Below, one piece after another: positions 22,478 through 34,551 of a DNA stretch of 64,000 nucleotides (position 1 is its first letter; each line of letters opens with the position of its first letter). The stretch spans positions 439,501 to 503,500 of the forward strand of contig JAZKJV010003273.1 of NCBI GenBank assembly GCA_037367405.1. The letters run 5' to 3'. The DNA is from Ottelia alismoides (lineage: Eukaryota; Streptophyta; Magnoliopsida; Alismatales; Hydrocharitaceae). The notes below the pieces were generated by a model. The model made no database searches and was not told the DNA's origin. It worked only from the letters and a program-made list of their open reading frames with translations. Position numbers and translations under genes: made by a program.

Positions 22478-22482
22478 TCGGC
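22478..22482. repeat. Target-site duplication of M, right (TCGGC)
   Basis: Second copy of TCGGC. H gag sequence resumes here. Confidence 0.9.
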
Positions 22483-23310
22483 ATACAATTGGTGCAGTTC
22501 CATTATCAATAGTAGGCTACTTAGAATAATACTCAATACCTCCTTCCTCTAAATTATCATCAGTTCCCTCCTCATATACATTTTTAGAGTTTCCAGTCAC
22601 AACCTCCACACTCCTATTAGTCTCAACGAGCTTAGCACACCTAACCGATTGAGGCAGCACCGGTGAACTCCATACTTGATTTCCCGGCTCATCTTGTGAA
22701 GAGCATGATAGATATGAACTAGAAGATGGATGACTTAACCACCGTGAAGACCATCATCCCCATGCGAGTTGAGGCTGATCGCAATAACTTCCATCGAAAG
22801 GAGCAGGTAGACTGTAACGAATTCTCCCCCATCAAGTCAGGTATGAATACTTAATTTATGAAATCTAATATTATGGCTCTTAAGAGAGGCAGGACATTAC
22901 AACTATCTGCCATCGCGAAAGGGAAGAATAAAGCTTCAGAGGGTCAGTCGTCATCTTCTACAGCTGCCTAGCCCGCATCAAGTCACGGAAAAGAAGAAAA
23001 ATAAAGAGGAGCCACACCATATCAAAAAATCCAAAAATGAAGAAAACAAAAGACCAAAAATGCAATAACAGTCGAGATCGAGCCATGCAAGCCAAGGAGA
23101 TGCCAACACATGCAATTTATCTTGTACTTGCCGATGAAGCTAATGTTTCACTTTTTTTTTTCTCCCACTGTAACATATGATTATACTATTTCTGATAATC
23201 TTTTCGTAAACATTGACTCTCAAAAAAATTCTTATAATGTAAATATTCCATTTCCCAAATCTATAAAAAACAAAACTTAAAAAATTGAAAGTATCTTGTC
23301 TGACCATAAT
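22483..23310 (+). pseudogene. H gag C-terminal part
   Basis: Broken continuation of the H gag after the M insertion. It matches 45790-46600 of element E over the stretch with GTGAA..CC...TTGATT..CCGGCTCA and GAGCAGGTAGACTGTAA. The translation around 22870-22970 gives MALKRGRTL...AKGKNKAS, equivalent to the Athila (V/I)TLRSG motif at the gag-protease junction, here damaged. Stops are frequent. Confidence 0.6.
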
Positions 23311-23893
23311 AGAGTCATTGAGATACTACACAATATCTTTCTAGAAATTCCATTGTTGAAAGCCATGGAATACATGCTGAGTGTAAAGAAAGGACTAAAA
23401 GAAGCATGTACATCAATGTGTTAGCCCGCAAGAACAAATGCAACCGAACAGAAAAACACATCCTGACCATGACCACAGTGAGTACAATCATTAACCTCCC
23501 AACAAAAAAGAAAGACATGAGAGCTCCTTTGAATAGATATAAGATATTTAACCAAAATTTTTGATGCACTCTACATAATAGCAGCTCTTAGATAAACCTC
23601 TTGCCCACTTCTCTCCTTAAAGAATTTTAGCTGGATCAATATCAACTAGTATGATCCTTCAGTTTGCTTATCAATCCATTAAGCGACCCCGAGGTGTATT
23701 GGAGGATGTTATTATAACAATGCAAGGCATGAAATTCCCAGTAGACTTCATTGTCCTAGACTTGGAATCCTCTACACTATTACTCCAGACTCGTATCATA
23801 CTTGGTCGACTGTTCCTTCGAACTGGTGAAGCCGTATTTGATTATGTGTCTGGAAAGATTACCTTTCCTCCTGCAATGAAAAGTTCGCCATAG
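23190..23893 (+). pseudogene. H aspartic protease region
   Basis: Upstream pieces read VNIPFPKSI, FLEIPLLKAMEY and KKGLKEACTS (23250-23420), the linker that precedes the Athila protease. The protease itself is represented by FAYQSIKRPRGVLEDV, PVDFIVLD and RIILGRLFLRTGEAVFDY..GKITF (23651-23893), equivalent to the ILGRPFLATA motif. The catalytic D-S-G segment near 23560-23600 is not readable. Non-functional. Confidence 0.7.
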
Positions 23894-24167
23894 AGATGAT
23901 CGCGGAACTCAAGTCAGTAGATAGAACATCTGAGAGAAGGGAACCTATTACACCTCATACAGGCAATTGTGACATCATTGATGAGATCAGAGATCCAAGT
24001 TTGTCCTTGAATGAGATTTTATCCAGGAATCCCTCCTTCCAACATAAGACCTAGAAAGCATAGCCGAAACTTATACCTTTGCTAACAGTAAGATCTATGC
24101 AGAAGAGCTGATCGAATCATTTGAGGAAAATTCATCCCAAAATGAATAAGAAAAATGAATTGAAGAA

Positions 24168-25370
24168 ATGTTTGATGTTTTGTTATCAAAACCAAGAGTG
24201 ACCAAGGTGGACAGCAAATTATTGGCAAACCATGCACCAACCACCAACCCAGTCTCAGATGTTCTTGAAAAACTGACTCATACTCCACAAGAATTAAAGC
24301 CACTTCCTGTAAATCTGAAGTATGTCTTCCTTGCGGGTGAGCCTGAACAATATCCAATCATCATCAGTTCACAATTAACCATTGATCAAGAATCTCGTAT
24401 GCTATATGTTCTAGAGGAAAACCAAAAGACTCTTGATTGTAATGTTTCTTATCTCTAAGGGATAAATCCAGCCTTTTTTTCATGCCATATTTGATAAAAA
24501 GATGACATCAATCCATTCTGCGAGTTTCAACGTAGGCTGAACCCTAATTTCTAGGAATTTGTCATGAAAGAGATCATGAAATGGTGTGAGGCTGGATTTA
24601 TTTATCCCATATTCGATTCATGGGTAAACCCAAAGAAATTCGAAAGAACAGTGGTAACGAAAGACCAAGGAGAGGAGATCCTGATCCAAGTACCTACAGT
24701 CATGGTGTGTTTGTGTATATTATTGACGTCTGAACTCAGCGACCAAGAAAGACCACTTTTCTCTACCCTTTATTCTCGAAATATTGGTAGGGAACGAGTT
24801 CTTTGTTTCTTGGATGGTTACTCTGATTACAACCAAGTGGCAATTGCTCCTGAAGATCAAGAGAAGACTACATTCATTTGTACATTTGGTCTCTATGCCA
24901 TTAAACAGATGCCCAATAAGTTATGTAATGCACCAGCCACATTCCATAAGTGTAGGTTGGTTGTGTGCTTCGACATAGTGGGTAGTCTTTTGGAGGTCCT
25001 TATTGATGATTTCTCTGTCTATGGTGATAATTTTGAAGCATGTCTTTCACATCTAGATTGAGTACTAAAAACATGTAATGTGAATTTAGTGCTCTCTTGG
25101 GAGAAAAGTCGCTTTATGGTTACTGAGGGGATTGTGTTGGGCCATGTCGTCTCTAAACGAGGTTTAGAGGTTGAACCTACTAAGGTGGATGTCATTGCTA
25201 AACTTGAGACACCTAAAACACGGAAACATGTGAGGTCTTTTCTGGGGCATATCAGATTTTATAGAAGATTTATTCATGACTTCAGCATGATTACCCGACC
25301 TCTCATCGAGTTGATAATCAAGGAGGCTAATTTCATTGTGGATAATAAGGTACTCCAAACCTTCAATTAA
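24168..25370 (+). pseudogene. H reverse transcriptase
   Basis: Domain in pieces: the N-terminal ELKPLPVNLKYVFL and SQLT..QESR segment (24168-24458), then a frame-shifted primer-grip region (24460-24800), then 24564-25061 carrying YNQVAIAPEDQEKTTF and the active site L-I-D-D-F, with the two catalytic Asp codons at 25005-25010 intact. The thumb continues at 25080-25370 with GIVLGHVVSKRGLEV, KVDVI.KL and VRSFLGHIRFYRRFI. This copied element RNA into DNA. A stop between 25061 and 25080 and further frame breaks make it inactive. It is the intact-order counterpart of the split RT in element E. Confidence 0.85.
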
Positions 25371-25399
25371 TTAAAAGGATTGGTAACTTAGGTGCCTTT

Positions 25400-25800
25400 C
25401 CTATAGCCACCTGATTGGTCTCTCCCATTTGATATCATGAAGGATGCGTCTGACTTTACTATAGGGGTTGTATTAGGGCAACTCATGGATGGATTATCAT
25501 ATGCTATACATTATACCAACAAGACACTAGATGAGGCCCATAAAATTATACAGTTACAGAGAACGACTGCTGGCAGTGGTTTTCACCCTCGAGAAGTTTT
25601 GGCTCACCTTTTCGATTCTAAAGTTATCGTATCACTGACCACTGTGGTATCCAGTACTTATAGCAAAATAAGAATGCCAAGTAGTGACTGCTCCGTTAGA
25701 TCCATTTGCTCCAGGAAATTGATTTAGAAATAAGAGATAAACCTAGAGTCATGAATGTGCTAGCAAATCATTTATCCAGAATTGAAAGCACATAAACTCC
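25400..25800 (+). pseudogene. H RNase H
   Basis: Follows RT directly. 25437-25727 reads KDASDFTIGVVLGQ, HYTNKTLDEA and, out of frame, the segment expected around the second acidic residue. Ty3-type RNase H begins with the same (D)ASD motif. Frame breaks and a stop at 25725. Confidence 0.7.
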
Positions 25801-25879
25801 CTTGAGCAATGTACTGATCACTGAGACTTTTCCTGATGAATCAACACTGAGTGTCGTATCGCTCCCCCAATAAGCCGAT

Positions 25880-27136
25880 ATTGTGAACTATCTCATCTCT
25901 GGGAAAGTTCCATAAGATTGGACTCTAATAAAGAAAGACAAGTTCTTATCTAATATTCATTTCTACTAGTGGGAAGATCTATACCTTCTCAGGGAGGTGG
26001 GATTGCACTCGACAAAGGAGCATTTCTTAGAACTACATAAGTGTCCTCGAGCACTATCATAATCTCGAAGCAGGAGGACACCATTCTGGAAGTAGAATGG
26101 CAGTGAAAGTATTGCAGTGTGGCCTCTAGAGGCCTACACTATTCAAGGATACCACAACATATGTGAAAGGTTGCATTGACTGTCAGACATTAGGAGAAAT
26201 GATTGATTCCAAAGATTTGATGCCACTTAAGTTAATCCAAATATCAGATGTATTTGATGCTTGGGGTATTGACTTTATGGTCTTGTTTCCTAACATGTAG
26301 GGATATGAATATGTCTTTCTTGTTGTGGATTATGTGAGTCATTGGGTAGAGGTTATTCCCACCTGATATGCAGATTGCGGTACTATTTTTGCTTTCTCAA
26401 GGACAACATTATCTCGTGGTTCAAAATCTATAAAATCTTAATTTCAGATGGGGATAGCCATTTCATAAATAGAGAAGTCTCGTAACTTGTGAAGGAGTAT
26501 GACATTGATCATCAAGTTGCATCTCCTTACCACCCACAATCTAATGGCTTGGCTGAGATCTCAAATAGGGAGATCAAGACTATTCTGCATAAATTTGTAC
26601 AACCATATAGGAAGAGCTGGTCTCAACTCCTTGATTCCTTTCTATGGGCTTATCAGACGGCCTACAAGACTCCATTGGGTATGTCTTCCTATCGTCTTGT
26701 CTATGGAAAGTCTTGCCATCTGCCCGTCGAATTGACTCATAAATCCCTTTGGGCAGTCAACATATGTAATTTGGACTCACAAGCAAATGGTCAGAACTGA
26801 AAGATTGATCTAAATAGACTCCTGGAATTCAAGGACTATGCATGTGATAACAACCTGAAGTACAAGCCAAAAGTTAAAGGATGGCATGACAAGCATATCA
26901 GACAAACTTTCGAGCTTGATGATAAGGTGTGGTTATTTGATGCAAAATTGAAGATATTTTTGAGCAAATTAAATAGAAAATGTACTGGACTATTTTTAGT
27001 GAAGACTGTGCGTGACAACGGTATCATCATCATATATGGGTTGTCATCTGACACACAACCATTCATAGTCAAGGGACAATTTCTGAAGCCGTATTTAAAG
27101 CGTGACACATTCTTGTTTGTTGTCAATTCAATATAA
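25880..27136 (+). pseudogene. H integrase
   Basis: The zinc-binding HHCC module is partly visible (GGHHSG near 26072-26090 and CIDCQ near 26173). In the core, the first catalytic Asp sits in AWGIDFM (codon 26271-26273), the second region is damaged, and the catalytic Glu is in SNGLAE (codon 26555-26557). The C-terminal GPY/F-type part follows with KVWLFDAKLKIFLSKL and VKTVRDNG, ending at 27136. Stops at 26300-26365 and elsewhere. It would have inserted the cDNA copy into the genome. Confidence 0.85.
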
Positions 27137-27268
27137 GTGGAATTTCAAGAAGAAATCCCATCATTAGAAGATTCATATAATTGAGCTAAAAAAATATTCT
27201 TTCGTTTATTATTTTTCATTTCTTTTTTCCTTTCTTCCATTTTATTCATTCATCCCTTTCATTAGTAT

Positions 27269-27624
27269 TATACTTAGGATGCTAGATCCTAAGTATAGGG
27301 AGGATGAGTGACTCGAGTTTTTTTTGTTCCCCCACTTATCTCTTAACTTGTTGATATTGTATACTTACAGACTCTTTACCCTAAGTATAGGGTGAGACGA
27401 GCTGGATCCTTGATTTCGTATGTTCTCACCCTCGATCATCCTTGCTTGGAATACAATCTTCTATACTCAGGATTAGTTGATGCTAAGTATAGGGGGGCGA
27501 TCTACTTCTCTATCTTTTGTTGAGTCATTGTAGTATAGTATTCTTCTATATTTAGAATGGGCTATGTCTTCCTTTCTTGCTCCTTGGTCACTATGAGGAC
27601 ATAGTTCGAGTTAAGTATAGGGGG
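27269..27624 (+). other. Stem-loop array of H (units a, b, c, d)
   Basis: a 27269-27303, b 27360-27392, c 27461-27497, d 27545-27624. Arms are (C)TATACTTAGGA-type with complements ending CCTAAGTATAGGG. The 3' arm of c and d ends AAGTATAGGGGG. It begins about 130 bases after the integrase end. Some arms have decayed (b lost ACTTAGGG), in line with the age of H. Confidence 0.8.
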
Positions 27625-27654
27625 TAGCATATATGGTATATAGGTAAGGGTAAT

Positions 27655-28050
27655 CAATAAAAAGATAGAACAACCCATGTAAATTTGTGTAAAAAATATG
27701 GAAAATATTTGTAAAACTTGGTTTGAAAATGTTTTGCAAATAGTTTTGAAAAATGGTTGCGAAATGTTTTGAAAACTTTTTGGAAAACCTTTGAAAAATC
27801 TTTGTAAAATGCTCACAAACCTTTGTAAAATATCCCTTTTTAAATGTTTGAAAAATTTGTTGTAAAATAATTTGCAAAATAAGTTTTCAAAAATATTTGT
27901 AAAATGTTTGCGAAAATGTTTTCAAATGGTTTTGAAAATCTTGTATAGAATGGTGTTGTAAAATTATCCAAATAAAACCCTTTTGTAAATAAAATCTAAT
28001 ATAAATTTGTATATATTTGTATAAAATATTTTATAAATACACATAATACT
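27655..28050 (+). repeat. TTTGNAAAAT quasi-repeat tract, H
   Basis: Degenerate units such as TTTGAAAAATG, TTTGTAAAATG and TTTGCAAAAT repeat at irregular spacings of about 15-25 bases. The same kind of tract lies at the same place in E, N and T. Confidence 0.6.
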
Positions 28051-29329
28051 TGTAAATACATGTAATTCACTAACCCTTTAGCAATACCCAAAATTTTTTT
28101 TTCAAAATTCATAGAAAATGCAAAACTCTTCAAAGCCACACAAAAAGTTCAAAACCAGCAAATCTACTTCACAAAAATTCCTCTGCATTTGCATTCGCAT
28201 TTTTTAGAATGATTTTGACAATTGAACTAGTCTTGAATAAAATCCTGAAGATTGGAGCATTTTTTAGACCTTAATTCACTTAATTTCACATGAAACTTAT
28301 AAGAACCGGAATTAAGACTTTTCGTGTCAATGTGACTTAATTCTCAAGTTCACAAGACTATGTTCACATGTCATCTTGATTAGCCTAAGTAGATTATTTG
28401 ATGACATGTGCATGACCCTTGTTGACAATAGTCTAACTTGGACAAACACTCTGCACATAGCTCAACTCAGATGAGGTGGTGGAGGGCAGAATTCTTTAGC
28501 TTGAGAAGCACACGGATGGAAACATACGTTGTCTCTATAGGAGGCTTGTGCACCTCAACCTAATCTAGTAGCTCTAACGTCTAAGGATAGGATGTTGTGG
28601 TTTACAATAAAGCTTCAAAAGTTGGGTAGTTTACTAGCTCAAGAAGAAAACTCCTTATGTAAATGTTGCCATTCTATACATAAAAAAAAGGAAAAAAATA
28701 GACGGGCAAAACATCAATGAAAAATCATTCTCATCGGAATTATGTATCAATAAGAAAGGTTTATGCTTCAAAGTCAAAGTTACAACGTTGCCTTCAGCTA
28801 GAGACTTGGCTACACTGGCCAAGTTCCAAAGCATATGTAGATACACTAGTCACAATCCATTATCTTCTCTACCCTTTCTTCTTTGAGCCAGTTTCACTTG
28901 AACTTAGAGGGGAATACCCCGCTCCTCGAGGAAAGAGTAGCTAGATTGGATAATTAGAGTTACCTTGCCGAGGAAGACTATTTCTTTGCCACTCTCAGAT
29001 GTGGGGAGATATCATTTCATATACACTTCACAAGTAAGATTCTTAGTCATAAGAGTTTGCGTATAAAAAGACTTATTCTGATCTGATTATTGAGGTGAAT
29101 TGAACAGAGACTTGTGGAACTTGAGGGCTGTTAAGTTTAAATCTTGTTCCTAATGAAGTTCCACCAAACTAACAATCCAAAAGTCTTACTAATCTCCAAA
29201 CTTTGATTTTATGAATATAAGTTTAAAAATCATAATCATTATAAGTTCTTTATTTTTCTTTTCTTTACTTTCATCACTTATGTCCTAATAAGTGTTTGGT
29301 AGGGACTAGCAAAGCTAAGTACGAGGGGG
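28051..29329 (+). other. H conserved 3' non-coding region and polypurine tract
   Basis: Non-coding sequence shared with the other elements: GCATTTGCATT...TTGAACTAGTCT, AACTTATAAGAACCGGAATT, GCTCAAGAAGAAAACTCC, and the block at 28885-28925 (CACTTGAACTTAGAGGGGAA) also present in N and E. It ends in the polypurine tract GCTAAGTACGAGGGGG (29314-29329) directly before the LTR. The ORFs here are chance. Confidence 0.7.
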
Positions 29330-32300
29330 TGATGTATACCCATTATTCACCTTTATTCTTTCATAATGGCTTTAAATCCTTAATAAAATACATGTAAATA
29401 TCACTAACTTGCATGAATTAACATCCTAACATTTGTTTGTAAAATAGTGTATACATACTTGAAATTAAACCCTAAATAAAAAAATAAAGAAAAGAAAAAC
29501 AAAGTAAGTATATATGATACTGTCTGGCCTTTAACCTCGAGACAAAGTCAAGTACTAACTAGATCGACCAAGAAAGTAGGGGGAGATAGGGTGAAATAAT
29601 GTATAGAAATACAAAGAAAACCCTTATTATTCTAAATACAATATACTATGTCAATAACTCGAATTTCTAGTATTTTATTCATCACCGTACACACCTCAAA
29701 CGATAATGGGTTCAGCATAAAACTTGTACATAATATTGTATAGAAAATAAAAAGTATTGTCTAAACTAAATCATGCACAAGTTACTCAATATACTCAGTT
29801 GAAAAAGTTGCAAACAGAACTTCGTTGATCAATATCTTCTTCATATGGACACAAAATGAACCAAATTCACATCCATTGTATACCACATTTTATTGTCTTT
29901 ATATGAAGGTGGTTTCATCTAAATTAGAGTCAATATGCAAAAGCCGACTAATTAGGGTACTATTGTACGTGTATTACTTAATAGATATCTACGCATTTTT
30001 ATGATGTAGGTACATTATACTTATATATTAGGGTTAACTAATTCTTTCTAGTATTTTTTAGTGCTTTTAATTTGTATTTGTATTTTTTGTTAGATGTTAT
30101 GCAGTATGTACAATGGTTTAATAATACAAGGAGACTAAAATATAAAGAGTAAAATATAATGGTGTTTAGAATAAATAAATTCCTCAAATAAGATATTAAT
30201 ACCCATAAATAATAGTATATAAAAAATAAACCTATTAAATAAGTTGAAAAAATAAATAAAAATCACTAAAATATAGAAAATAAGAATTGTTTTATGTTTT
30301 AAGTTTTTTAAATATAATATGTTGCTATTTTATTTAGAATTATGTTGTATTAATAATTCCTATTTTGTTTTTTTGTTGTCCACGTGGATCAATGTGAGGC
30401 GATGGAGTGTTGACCCCCAATCAACACTCCCCCTATGCCTTAGGCATGTTAGGCCAGCACGACCCCTCTCCTTATCCCAATTTTCACACCTCCTCCACAC
30501 ATCTTTTTGCCTCAAGATTTTCATGAAATCTGATCGTCCAACCTTCCTCCATTACACCATGGCCCTAGCTTCCACCAACCACCATCAATATATGTGAAAT
30601 CCATGGATCGAAGCAACCTTCCATTTTTGCAACAAATCATCATCTTCAACCTCCAGCTCCCACTAATCCATCTTTGACCCCACATGTAACCCCAAAAATA
30701 TGTAGTTGGAGTGTCACCATTCGTTTCAGGGAGGATTGCTCCTTTATTCACGACAAGGAGGGAGGAGGAGCATGATTCAACCACCAGCGGAGAACCTCCT
30801 CCAGGTTCCAGCTTCCGGATCCTTTTAGACTAGATAATCACTTTATTCTTTGCTCTTTCCTTTTGAATTTCATTCCTTAGCATAGATTTAGTTTAAGTTT
30901 CATTCAATTCCATCTTGTCTTGCCAAAAAAATCATAGTACGCTGGAGCTTCCAAGTCTCCTTCCTCCACCGTTTACTAGAGACCACAATCCCTCCTCATC
31001 CCACATTGACTCCACTTATCAATTGGATCGAGGGCATCAACCTCGAGCCCTAGTTCTTTTTATGTAGGATCCACGCTTCACAGAGTCTATTTGGGGCATC
31101 TTCAATATAGCCCTTCAAGCTCCAGGCAACCCGAGCAAGAACGAGCATCCATGCCTCTTCCAGTGAGGACCCGACCTTATTAATGTTACAATGAAATGCA
31201 GATGGTCTCCAGTTGTCTCCTGAGCTCTCACTAAACTCAAGAGGTGGTCGGAACATCGATATTTGGTCGAACGAAGAAACTCTGGTATGTTGTTCTTCCA
31301 CATTCTTGGAGAAGATCAATAATCGTTTGATCGAATGCCTGCTCCAGTTTTGTCAATAGTCGTTGGATCTCCACGCGTCTCAACCATCAGATCAAGGTCA
31401 GATCAAATCGCAATTGTGGGATCGGACAAAGTGGTATCTAATATGGACCATTCAACACTTAAGACACATGCTTCCATCTATCCAGATCAACACCTTGAGG
31501 GGTAATTTGCACCCTCACCCCTCTATTTATTTATTTATTTATTATTGAAACTATTCTTTGATGTGCAATAGCTTTAGTAAATTTTGCACTTAGACCCTTT
31601 CCTTTCTATCTACTTGTGTTTTTAGTCCCTACCAGGTCACCTCATGTTATCCCCCACATGTGGTGCTTTTGGTTTTTTTTATGGGTTATGCTCCCTAGGT
31701 TTCTTGGTCTTGTTATGAATTGAATGGAAGTTTTTGGATAAATGCCATTTAGTCCCTGCCAGACACGTGTATAACACATGTTACGTTGAATATATTGCAT
31801 ATTTGGTCTTGGATTGGTTTTATTTGTTATTAAATACATGAAAACTTCCTGAAGTTTGCATAATAGTCAATATAATGATGATTTAATTTGTATTGTATTT
31901 TTTATTGTATAGAGAATTTAGGTTAAGTGACTTGATTCTTGTTTGATCACGTATATTTTTTGTGGTGAATTTAACTTAATTATCCCATTTTTAAAAATAC
32001 AAAAATAAGCATATTTTCCCTCTTTAAACTTGTAAAATCCATAAAAATTAAAATATGCATCCAACAATTTCAAAAAAATGCATTAGTTAGTTATAATATA
32101 TTATATCACATATCAAAAAATCACATAAAATATAATACAGAAACCTTAAAAACATCAAATTTCTTATAAAAATTAGCAACAATTCTATAAAAAAAACTAA
32201 AAATTGTGTTCTTTTGTTTTTGAATTTAATTTATTATATATAATTTATATTAAAAATATCTTAGGGTTTATTTTTGACTTATATATTTTAAACCCTAAAT

Positions 32301-32924
32301 TAGTTTGCAATTTAATCTTATTCACTATTTTATGTTTTTATAGCTTTAAAATCTATAAAAATTATAAAATACCCTAAAAATGACTGAATATTGGAAAAAT
32401 ATTAAAACCCAAAAAATATGTTTTTTCTTTATTTTGACTTTGTTTAACTTATTTAAAAATCCAAAGACATTTTCTCTATATATTATCTATATTAATATTT
32501 CCCTTATTTTAAAAATTAAAAAAGAACCAAAAAATTGGAAAATAAAAAGAAAATATAAAATCACAAATCACATAAACATTATAAAATATTAAAAATTCTA
32601 AAAAATCTGGTTATAGTTAAAAAAACCAAAAAACATCTAAAAATTAAAAGGCATAAAACAATAAAACTAAAAAATGTAAATACTTATTAATTAGAAATAA
32701 GTAATAATAAATAAACATCTACCTTGGTCTTGCTCCCTGTGTTCGATACTCTTCAATACTTATACATTTATACATATTTGAAGAGTTATAATAAATTTTG
32801 ACTCACACACGCTTTGATATTCATCTATATATTTTGGGTTGATTGTTGTTGGATTAAGCACTTGGTCGACACAACGATTACTTGTCTTGCGTGTTAGGCA
32901 CAATAGACCATGTGCTTCTCAACA
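29330..32924 (+). repeat. H 3' LTR
   Basis: Begins TGATGTATACCC directly after the polypurine tract. It contains the AGTAGGGGGAGATAGGG block (29575-29592), the G-box and inverted W-boxes (30376-30425), a long A/T-rich tract and the terminal CTCCCTGTGTTCGATACT block (32740-32757). The right end is set at ...CTCAACA by analogy with the N LTR and could be off by a few bases. Confidence 0.75.
30376..30425. promoter_or_regulatory. G-box and inverted W-boxes, H LTR
   Basis: TTGTCCACGTGGATCAA (30376-30392) keeps the CACGTG core within a decayed palindrome. GTTGA-CCCCCAA-TCAAC (30409-30425) is the inverted W-box pair with a 7-base spacer. Confidence 0.5.
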
Positions 32925-33368
32925 CACCAAACCACCAACTTTTGACCATTCCAAGCCTCGCCTTAAACCCTCGTACTAGACCTCACTAGAGGATTCCATA
33001 TTCCTCTCTTCGCTCATATTTGATCCCACACACTCATATCACTCACTAATCTACCATCCAAATAAGCTGAGTTCACCAATAACATTCACATTTTCGATGA
33101 AGGCAGCTACATCGTTAGTCATTTCAGATCCATCTTTCACTCTATGCTTTATTTTACAGATCATGATCACCCACGTCACAATATACATGAGTTCCCCCTC
33201 AAATCCATAAGCTAAGATACAAACAACATCATACAAAATATGGATGTCACACAATCAAGGAACATAACATATACTTGACATCATAGCCTGATTGGGGGCA
33301 TTAAAAAAGTACATAGTGGGTTGTATTTTATTTATTTTCAGTTTTAGTTTAATCTAAGTATGGCGGAG
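32925..33368. other. Spacer between H LTR and T LTR, with a polypurine-like end
   Basis: No coding sequence that I can recognise; a 67 aa minus-strand ORF (33254-33051) has no family features. The last 70 bases (TTTATTTATTTTCAGTTTTAG...CTAAGTATGGCGGAG) resemble the end of an Athila/Tat internal region with a polypurine tract (33354-33368), which is unexpected in front of an LTR that is followed by a PBS. Confidence 0.45.
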
Positions 33369-34495
33369 TGATGAATCTCCATTTCATAACCTTTATCCTT
33401 TCATTTTGGCCTTAAATCCCTAGTTAAGAGCATGCATATAACATTAATTTGTACAAAATAACATGCTTTACTTAATTTATAAATTCAGTGTAAATACAAG
33501 TATTTAATCCCAAATAAAAGAATAGAGGAAAGAAAAGAAAAAGGAAAAAGAAATGAAGTATTGTAAATATTGAATGACCCTAAACCCCGAGACCAGGTCA
33601 ATATTGATGTGGTCGATCGAGAATAAAGTAGGGGGAGATAGGGTGATCAATTGTACAGAAAACACACACAAACCCTAGTTCACCAACTCGATAAATAGCC
33701 ATTTTTATCTTATTTTATTTTCTATTATGTACACCTATAATAAATAAGTGTTCTACATGAACATTGCATATAAAAATATATAGAAAATTATAAAATTAAT
33801 TACACATAAAAATAATATGCAATCAGACCGAGACACATAGAGGAAAAAGCTGCAAATAAAATTCACAAATCGATAACTCCTCCATACAAGCTCAAAATTG
33901 ACCAAACTCACTTTATTGTTCATAAAAGTAAACTATATATATACACAATGAAGGTGGTTTCAATTAAAAATGGATTTAAGATGCAAAAGACGGCTTTTTT
34001 GGGGTCCCATTCTCCCATATACATGTATATTTTATTCATATGCTCATTCTTTATATTTTCCCTTTCATATATTTTTAAATACTTGTAAATAATATTGGAA
34101 ACATATTAAAAATATAAACACAAAATAAAAGCATTAAGAATACATTAAAAAAATAATGTATTAAAATCTATAGGTAAACTATGCCTATAATATATATACC
34201 CCAATTTATTTAAAGATACAAATAAAACAAAAATGTGTAAATATGTATTTGAATATATTATAAATACATAAAATATTTAAATACAATAATAAAATTAAAA
34301 AAAAACTCAAATATAAGTAAATATACGTATATATACATGAAAAAATTAGCATCTAATCAATAATCTTGTAAAAATAAATAAAAATAATAATAATATAGTA
34401 CATAAAATAATAAACATCTTTTATGTTTTGACTTTTAATTAATAATTTTTTTATTAATTTTAAACTAATTAATAAAGGATTTACCCCTAGATTTT

Positions 34496-34551
34496 TCTGG
34501 TTTATCCATGTGGAGCAACCAGAAGCTTTGGACTATTGACCACCTGGTCAA
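34496..34551. promoter_or_regulatory. G-box-like palindrome and inverted W-boxes, T LTR
   Basis: A decayed palindrome around CCATGTGG (34496-34521; CACGTG has become CATGTG) is followed by TTGACC-ACCT-GGTCAA (34536-34551), a perfect inverted W-box pair. Confidence 0.5.

Larger units (their letters stand above)
8455..32924 (+). mobile_element. Element H: decayed autonomous Athila-like retrotransposon
   Basis: Plus-strand element with gag (8455-9584), an interruption by M (9585-22477 plus one TSD copy), then gag end, protease, RT, RNase H, integrase, stem-loop array, AT-rich tract, conserved 3' region, polypurine tract and a 3' LTR (29330 to about 32924). The 5' LTR is missing or rearranged: the sequence left of gag belongs to other elements. 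Domain order PR-RT-RH-IN is Ty3/gypsy. Stops and frameshifts throughout show an old copy. Confidence 0.75.

Noticed and set aside
33051..33254. 67 aa minus-strand ORF as a gene remnant
   Set aside because: No recognisable motif and no neighbouring coding sequence; left as unassigned spacer.
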